Positions 6,076 through 10,821 of a stretch of DNA of 10,821 bases are shown here, one piece after another. A program made the position numbers and the translations under genes. Source of the DNA: JAAUSY01 sp964526735 (GTDB lineage Bacteria > Chloroflexota > Chloroflexia > Chloroflexales > Chloroflexaceae). The DNA is taken from the NCBI GenBank assembly GCA_964526735.1, contig CAZGLO010000100.1:1-10821 (forward strand), read 5' to 3'. How positions within the stretch are numbered: the stretch's first letter is position 1; each line of letters begins with the position of its first letter. Under the pieces are notes generated by a model, which worked only from the letters and a program-made list of their open reading frames with translations, did no database searches and had not been told where the DNA came from.

Positions 6076-6795
6076 TTACTCCCATATACGGTAGCGCAGC
6101 AGCGCAAGGATGGCGTAAAACCCTTGAGAAGGGTGCATTTTCTTGCCTTCTTCGTAGGTACGCCCAAGATAGCTCACCGGCACCTCGTAGATGCGGTGGC
6201 CGCGCCGCAACACTTTCGCGGTAATTTCTGGTTCAATCCGAAAATCGTTGGACTCTAAGTGGAAACTGCGAAGAATATCGGTACGTATGGCTTTATAACA
6301 TGTTTCCATGTCGGAGATCCAACTATTAAACAAAAAATTGGTGATGAATGTCAGCCCCTTGTTGCCCAATGCATTCCAAAAGTACATCCCCGTGTGTCGC
6401 CCCATAAAGCGGCTGCCAAACACGACCTCCACCCGCCGCTGCACGATAGGGCGCACCAGCTCGTAGTAGTCGTTGGGGTCATATTCGAGGTCGGCATCCT
6501 GAACAATAGTAATCTCGCCGCGGGCGTGGGCAATACCACTCCGCACCGCCGCCCCCTTACCACGGTTGTAGGGGTGCCGGATGATGCGCATACTAGGGTC
6601 GTGGGCGGCTTCTTGTTGCAGTAGTGCGAAGGTGCGGTCTGAGGAGTTGTCATCAACGGCAATGATTTCTTTCTCGATGGCGACAGCGCGGACGGCGTGG
6701 AGGATCTCAACAATCGTCTTCTCTTCGTTATAGCAGGGCATGATGACCGTCAAAAGCGGTCGGCCATCATGCCCCAAAAAAGCTTCTTCATTCAT
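6076..6795 (-). CDS. GT2-family polyprenyl-phosphate sugar transferase (DPM1-like)
   Basis: A 239-residue inverting GT-A transferase. Motifs: VIMPCYNEEKTI (17-28), VDDNSSDRT (47-55, nucleotide-binding Asp48/Asp49), HPYNRGKGAA (74-83), QDADLEYDP (99-107, metal-binding Asp100-Ala-Asp102), and the late segment DFRIEPEITAKVLRRGHRIYEVPV (184-207) typical of dolichol-/undecaprenyl-phosphate mannosyl or glucosyl transferases. There is no C-terminal membrane segment, so it is the short soluble or peripheral DPM1 form. It would load a sugar on a polyprenyl-phosphate carrier at the cytosolic membrane face. Its start overlaps the end of the response regulator by 8 nt (ATGAATGA), a sign of translational coupling. 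The GT4 gene begins 10 nt after its stop. Donor and acceptor are not determinable from sequence. Confidence 0.93.
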   Translation of the reverse strand: MNEEAFLGHDGRPLLTVIMPCYNEEKTIVEILHAVRAVAIEKEIIAVDDNSSDRTFALLQQEAAHDPSMRIIRHPYNRGKGAAVRSGIAHARGEITIVQDADLEYDPNDYYELVRPIVQRRVEVVFGSRFMGRHTGMYFWNALGNKGLTFITNFLFNSWISDMETCYKAIRTDILRSFHLESNDFRIEPEITAKVLRRGHRIYEVPVSYLGRTYEEGKKMHPSQGFYAILALLRYRIWE

Positions 6796-7441
6796 TTGTG
6801 GTCACTAACCCCATCCGAATAGCGTACCGGACTAACCCGGCCACATCGTGAATATCTAACCGTTCCATCAACTGCGACCGATGCGATTCGACCGTCTTGA
6901 CGCTGATGCTGAGAAGCTGGGCAATCTCTTGGGTCGAATGGCCTTCGGCGATCAACTGTAAAATCTCACGTTGGCGGCGCGTCAATCGTTCAAGCGAATT
7001 GACCTCGCCCCCAACCCGTCGGACATAGTTGGCGACGACATGTTTCGACACCGCTGGGCTGAGGTAGGTTTCGTCGCGCCCCACCGCGCGGATGGCGATT
7101 TCAAGCTCGGCTGTGCCTGCATCTTTCAAGATGTAGCCCATTGCCCCGGCGCGGAGGGCTTGGAGGACGTATTCTTCACTGGCGTGCATCGACAGAATAA
7201 TCACCCGTACCTCAGGGAACGACTTGGCGATACGGGCGGTTGCTTCTAGCCCATTAAGCCCCGCCATCGCAATGTCCATCAAGACGACATCGGGATGGTG
7301 CTGCTCAATCAGTCGGATCGCCTCACGCCCATCGCCCGCCTCGCCCACCACCTCCACCCGATCGATGTTTTCGAGCAGGGCGCGGATGCCAGCGCGGACA
7401 ATGGTGTGATCTTCCACTAACACAATACGAATAAGATCCAT
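6788..7441 (-). CDS. NarL/FixJ-family response regulator
   Basis: 217 residues from ATG 7441 (MDLIRIVLVEDHTIVRAG). A TTG 11 codons upstream is in frame but adds a non-family prefix that begins at the kinase stop, so ATG is preferred; the ribosome site is weak (AAGAAAAG). The receiver domain (about 1-120) has Glu10/Asp11, phospho-acceptor Asp56 in VVLMDIAMAGLNG, Ser84 as the switch residue and Lys106 in ILKDAGT. The LuxR-type helix-turn-helix (about 150-212) contains LTRRQREILQLIAEG and ISVKTVESHRSQLMERLD. All catalytic receiver residues are present, so it should be phosphorylated by the kinase encoded 26 nt upstream, then dimerise and bind promoter DNA. Its target is unknown; location suggests its own operon as one candidate. 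Its last codons overlap the GT2 start. Confidence 0.96.
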   Translation of the reverse strand: MDLIRIVLVEDHTIVRAGIRALLENIDRVEVVGEAGDGREAIRLIEQHHPDVVLMDIAMAGLNGLEATARIAKSFPEVRVIILSMHASEEYVLQALRAGAMGYILKDAGTAELEIAIRAVGRDETYLSPAVSKHVVANYVRRVGGEVNSLERLTRRQREILQLIAEGHSTQEIAQLLSISVKTVESHRSQLMERLDIHDVAGLVRYAIRMGLVTTNE

Positions 7442-7467
7442 GGATGTGCTTTTCTTGTGATGTATTT

Positions 7468-10400
7468 CTAGCAACCAAGAACCCTTGGCTGCCGATCTGG
7501 AATGGGAAAATAGACTCGTATCTCTGTCCCGCTGTGCGGCTGCGAACGGATCTCAAATTTCCCGCCCGCAAGTAACACTCGTTCTTTCATCCCCAACAAC
7601 CCTAAACTCGACCCCCGCACGGCATGTTCTTCGGCGGCGCGCACATTGAACCCCACCCCATCATCCTGGATATTCAGCGATACTTCGTCGTCTTGCTGCT
7701 TTAGCTCAATGCGCACTTTGGTTGCCTGTGCGTGGCGGACGACATTGGTCACGGCTTCCTGCGTCACGCGGAAACAGACCGTCTCCATATCTGGCGGAAG
7801 GCGTGTTTCTATCGTATCAGCAATAAACTCTGCGGTAAAGTTGCCCCACTGCGCTTGGCGGTCAACATACCACCGCAACGCCGCCACCAACCCCAAATCA
7901 TCCAGCAGCGAGGGGCGCAAATCGAGCGAGAGGTTGCGGACGTGTTGGAGAGCATGGTCGACAATCGAAATGCTCTCTTCCAGGTGGGCTGAGAGCTTAC
8001 TCTTGTCGGGAATGCGCTGTATCGCCTGGATACTAATCTTCACCGCCGTCAACGACTGCCCAATCTCATCGTGCAGTTCGCGGGCGATGTGATGCCGTTC
8101 CACCTCTTGCACTTCCATCAGCCGCCGCGACAAAATTTGCAACCGTTCGCGGCCAGCCCGCACTTGCTCAAACAGCCGGGCGTGGTGGATGGCCACCGCC
8201 AATTGATCTGCCACCTCGTGCGCAATGGAGAGATGTTGCTTGTGGAAGGCGTGTGTCGTGATTGCTCCAAGGTTGATCTCTCCAATCAACTGTCCATCGG
8301 CGATGAGCGGGGCGCTGATGTATGAACGTATCCCCAAATCGAGCAACTCTTGCACGGCGGGGGGGCGGCTTGTCAACGCGGTGATATCTTCGATGTAGCG
8401 GGCATTGCCTTGGTGAATGCCTTCTGGGGCGCTTGGCACGATGAGCGGCAACCGCGTACCGGGTGGGGCAAAGTTCCCCCCCTCATCATCGCTACACTTC
8501 ACATCGTCAACGAGCGTCACCGGCTGCCCGCTCTCCAAATCAAACCCCACAATGCTTGCCCACTGGTAGGGCACCAACCGCCGGATGTGGCTGAGAGCCG
8601 CTTGCGCAATCGCTTCAGAGGTCTGCGCAGTGAGGATAGCCTGATCGATTTCGCGCATGTTCTTCAGCCGTTCCGTGTAGAGGCGGAGTGCTTTCTCTGC
8701 CCGATCACGTTCTGCACGGGTGCGTAGTGCTATGATACCATACGCAAGATCATTGGCCATTTCCATCAGGAGTTTGACCTCTTCCTTGCCAAAAGAGTCG
8801 GGTTGTTTGGAGTAGATGTTGAGCACCCCAAAGGGCTGCGTATCGACCATCAGGGGGAGCGCGACCGACGATGCAAACCCGCACCGCGCCGCGTGCTCGT
8901 GCCACGACGCATAGGTTGAGTCGTTCAAGATATTCTTGGCAACGCAAGGTGTCCCCGTGCGGATGGCGGTGTGGGTCGGGCCATATCCTTTGCCGCTGTT
9001 TGTCCACGTAATGTCGATGGTTCGGACGTTGCCCTCCTCATACCCCGCCTGCGCAACCAGACGGATCGATTGGTCTTTTTCATTGCGCTTGACAAACCCC
9101 GCCCACGCCAACCGATAGCCGCCCACTTCAACGATGATCCGGCAAATGTCCCGCAGAAAGGCCGACTCGTCGCTGGCATGGATCAGCGATTGGTTACACT
9201 CATTGAGCGTCCGCAGGGCACGGTGAGCACTTCGTAGATCTTCCTCTGCGCGCTTGCGGGCGATGAACTGGCCGATCTGGTTGCCGATATCGGTAACCAT
9301 CTTGATGATATCGTCGTCGGGCGTGGGGATGGAGCGGCCAAAGAACGCCATCACGCCTATCACGCCATCGCCGTTGAGGATAGGAAAGGCAAACCCTGAC
9401 GTTAGCCCATGGCCGACGAGTAGCGGGGCCTGGTGGATGCGCGTGTCGAGAAGGACGTCGCGCACCCATTCGGGGTAGCCCTTCGACCACACCCGCCCGT
9501 GCAGCCCGCATGACGGCACAAACGTAATCGTCCGGCACTCCTCCTCATACGATTCCATTGGCAGCGATGGCATATGCCACCACCCTGCCCATCGCAAAAC
9601 ACGCGATTCGGCATCGACAAGCCACATCTCGCCAAGCTCCCACCGTTCGCCCTCGCATATCGCCCTGAGCAGGTTGGGGATGGCATTCCAGAGCGTGGCA
9701 GCCTGTGCAAGCACACTGGTCACGGCAAAGCGCGTCATACGGCGGGCTTCGGCCTGCTTGCGCTCGGAAATATCGCGGAAGGTGGCCAGATAGGCAGCTT
9801 CACTCTCCCATTCCGTCTCTACCACGCGCATTTCGGCAACGAGTTTTTGCCCATCACGGCGAAAGACATCCATCTCTGTCTGCTCGCCTGCAACCATAGG
9901 AAAACCAAAGGAGTAATCGACCAGTTCGTCGGCGCGGCGGCCAAACATTGTTTCTCCTGCCGGGTTGAGGAAGCGCACAATACCCTGCATATCTACAATA
10001 ATGATCCCATCTGCGTTCTTCTCAATGATTGTGCGGAGCCGTTGCTCATTCATCTGTGCCGCGCGCATTGACTCTTGGACGGTGGTGCGCAGTCGGTGGC
10101 GCTCGATGGCGTAACGCAGGGAGCGCGACACAAGCGGGGCACACCATTCGGTGCCGCGCATCACAATCTGCTTTGAGAGGTAGTCCTCCGCACCCTCGTG
10201 AACAATCTGCATTGCCAAATCTTCATCATCTACGTTGCTCAGCACCACAATCGGCAATCGGGGGGCATACGACTGCATCCGCACAAAGGAATCTATCCCT
10301 TGGCTATCGGGAAAAAATAACCCCATGAGGATGACATCGATAGGAGGAACAGTAGGAGTATTGAGGAAGGCGGCGGCTTCGGGGATAGCCGATACGTGGT

Positions 10401-10512
10401 CAATCGCAAAGGGAGTCGTCGTCTCACTCCCCATTATATCTTGAAGCACCCGGACATCTTCTTCATTTTGTTCGACAATCAATACATGAACAGGCTTCTG
10501 ATCTTGCTGCAT
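7468..10512 (-). CDS. Cytosolic multi-GAF NarL-type histidine kinase with N-terminal pseudo-receiver
   Basis: 1014 residues with no membrane segment. Order: receiver-like domain about 8-130; PAS about 155-252 (ends RDISERKQAE); three GAF-like domains about 265-420, 447-597 and 628-780, each separated by a short charged helix; HisKA_3 about 800-870 with RELHDEIGQSLTAVK and phospho-acceptor His814; HATPase with N-box QEAVTNVVRHA (Asn923), G1 DDGVGF (951-955) and G2 GLLGMKERV (971-979). The HisKA_3 type matches the NarL-type regulator encoded next, 26 nt downstream, so they are a cognate pair. The N-terminal receiver lacks its phospho-acceptor: the aligned position is Gly64 (VILMGLFFPDSQG). The acidic pair is Glu14-Gln15, while Lys114 is kept. 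It probably binds partners instead of accepting phosphate. GAF ligands are unknown. It is first in a five-gene minus-strand unit. Confidence 0.95.
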   Translation of the reverse strand: MQQDQKPVHVLIVEQNEEDVRVLQDIMGSETTTPFAIDHVSAIPEAAAFLNTPTVPPIDVILMGLFFPDSQGIDSFVRMQSYAPRLPIVVLSNVDDEDLAMQIVHEGAEDYLSKQIVMRGTEWCAPLVSRSLRYAIERHRLRTTVQESMRAAQMNEQRLRTIIEKNADGIIIVDMQGIVRFLNPAGETMFGRRADELVDYSFGFPMVAGEQTEMDVFRRDGQKLVAEMRVVETEWESEAAYLATFRDISERKQAEARRMTRFAVTSVLAQAATLWNAIPNLLRAICEGERWELGEMWLVDAESRVLRWAGWWHMPSLPMESYEEECRTITFVPSCGLHGRVWSKGYPEWVRDVLLDTRIHQAPLLVGHGLTSGFAFPILNGDGVIGVMAFFGRSIPTPDDDIIKMVTDIGNQIGQFIARKRAEEDLRSAHRALRTLNECNQSLIHASDESAFLRDICRIIVEVGGYRLAWAGFVKRNEKDQSIRLVAQAGYEEGNVRTIDITWTNSGKGYGPTHTAIRTGTPCVAKNILNDSTYASWHEHAARCGFASSVALPLMVDTQPFGVLNIYSKQPDSFGKEEVKLLMEMANDLAYGIIALRTRAERDRAEKALRLYTERLKNMREIDQAILTAQTSEAIAQAALSHIRRLVPYQWASIVGFDLESGQPVTLVDDVKCSDDEGGNFAPPGTRLPLIVPSAPEGIHQGNARYIEDITALTSRPPAVQELLDLGIRSYISAPLIADGQLIGEINLGAITTHAFHKQHLSIAHEVADQLAVAIHHARLFEQVRAGRERLQILSRRLMEVQEVERHHIARELHDEIGQSLTAVKISIQAIQRIPDKSKLSAHLEESISIVDHALQHVRNLSLDLRPSLLDDLGLVAALRWYVDRQAQWGNFTAEFIADTIETRLPPDMETVCFRVTQEAVTNVVRHAQATKVRIELKQQDDEVSLNIQDDGVGFNVRAAEEHAVRGSSLGLLGMKERVLLAGGKFEIRSQPHSGTEIRVYFPIPDRQPRVLGC

Positions 10513-10592
10513 AGCACATACTCTCTCTCACAATGGGGAATGGATCTTTCAATCTGCTACCCTGACTTTCAACAAACAACAGCGGGTAGTGT

Positions 10593-10621
10593 GTTATAGT
10601 ATTGTATTATAACTGAAACAA
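10593..10621 (-). promoter_or_regulatory. Candidate promoter of the kinase-regulator-glycan unit
   Basis: On the minus strand: TTGTTT (10621-10616, 3/6 to the -35 consensus), a 17-nt spacer, and TATAAC (10598-10593, 5/6 to the -10). A second -10-like TATAAT lies within the spacer. The segment is clearly AT-rich against its surroundings. The leader to the ATG at 10512 would be about 75 nt. A weak purine-rich ribosome site (GAGAGAGAG) lies near 10520-10530. Confidence 0.45.
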
Positions 10622-10821
10622 GCGAGCACGTCTTGTCGGTTTTTGTTGATATCTTGTTGAGTCTTCTCGGCTTGTACAATGACCTCAAGCTTCAGCAGCA
10701 GGCCAAAGTCGCACTGCGAGAGCTGGGGGGAGACCCCGTAGAGATTGTGCTTGTAACCGCACTGACTAAAGTCAGGCGGCTTGTCCCTGGCGCGACGGCA
10801 GAGCCGTCTCCGAGACAATAG
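10622..10821 (-). mobile_element. Hairpin-rich segment resembling an IS200/IS605 right end (partial)
   Basis: No gene is convincing here. Three compact hairpins follow: GGGG-AGA-CCCC (10727-10737); CCGC-a-CTGAC-TAAA-GTCAG-GCGG (10757-10779, nine pairs with one bulge); GACGGC-AGA-GCCGTC (10794-10808). Read on the minus strand, the middle one is preceded by ACAAGCC and has CTTTAG at its loop, the same layout as the right end of the TnpB relic at 3778-3862. If so, a tnpB gene or relic would lie to the right of the window on the minus strand. The minus frame is open through to the right edge (RRRLCRRARDKPPDFS), which could be the ragged tail of such a gene. The zinc ribbon itself is not in view, so this stays tentative. 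The 10622-10720 part shows nothing recognisable. Confidence 0.35.

Noticed and set aside
6066..6167. 34-codon extension of the GT4 gene upstream of ATG 6065
   Set aside because: It overlaps the end of the GT2 gene and encodes nothing GT-like. The family start MRIAMIS matches ATG 6065.
7442..7474. TTG start for the response regulator at 7474
   Set aside because: It would add an 11-residue prefix starting inside the kinase stop region. Receiver domains begin just before the first strand, as given by ATG 7441.
8071..10071. Several plus-strand ORFs of 84-165 residues opposite the long kinase
   Set aside because: They are antisense to a continuous 1014-residue kinase with clear domains throughout, and carry no motifs of their own.
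10633..10821. Plus-strand 62-residue ORF ending at the right edge
   Set aside because: It starts at TTG with no ribosome site, and its second half is written across three hairpins better explained as an IS end. A small protein cannot be excluded.

Overview
The window is typical bacterial chromosomal DNA: moderately GC-rich and densely coded. It has long GAF/PAS sensor kinases, a short M48 HtpX-type protease, and a GT4/GT2/PIG-L glycan set. The style of these proteins best fits Chloroflexota (filamentous green non-sulfur relatives), but this is a judgement from protein style with no phylogenetic support. No tRNA, rRNA or CRISPR array was seen.

Layout from left to right. (1) 1-2049, minus strand: a membrane-bound PAS histidine kinase, cut by the window edge inside its ATPase domain. 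(2) 2050-2333: a divergent intergenic region with a perfect-register array of five 11-bp tandem repeats just upstream of the next gene. (3) 2334-3209, plus strand: the membrane zinc protease HtpX. (4) 3210-3772: a strong long hairpin (3271-3323) lying between convergent genes, a 40-residue single-span membrane protein on the minus strand (3377-3499), and a good sigma-70-like promoter for it (3681-3708). (5) 3773-4021, minus strand: the C-terminal zinc-ribbon/RuvC-III remnant of an IS200/IS605-type TnpB, with overlapping nested hairpins that resemble an omegaRNA/right-end structure. It starts on the base after the stop codon of the next gene and is in the same frame. (6) 4022-10512, minus strand: a compact five-gene unit transcribed from right to left: cytosolic multi-GAF histidine kinase, NarL-type response regulator, DPM1-like GT2, MshA/GT4-like glycosyltransferase, and PIG-L deacetylase. 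(7) 10513-10821: a promoter-like region for that unit, then a hairpin-rich segment resembling a second IS200/IS605 right end.

How the genes may work together. The kinase and regulator form a cognate two-component pair. Their tight linkage to the three sugar genes (gaps of 26, -8, 10 and 52 nt) suggests that signalling and glycan or glycoconjugate synthesis share a transcript. GT4 plus PIG-L is the logic of 'add N-acetylglucosamine, then de-N-acetylate', known from mycothiol, bacillithiol and GPI synthesis. The GT2 resembles polyprenyl-phosphate mannosyl/glucosyl transferases. The actual product cannot be read from the sequence. The points most worth a second look are the pseudo-receiver at the front of the 1014-residue kinase, the TnpB scar abutting the PIG-L stop codon, the 11-bp repeat array upstream of htpX, and the TnpB-end-like hairpins on both sides of the operon.
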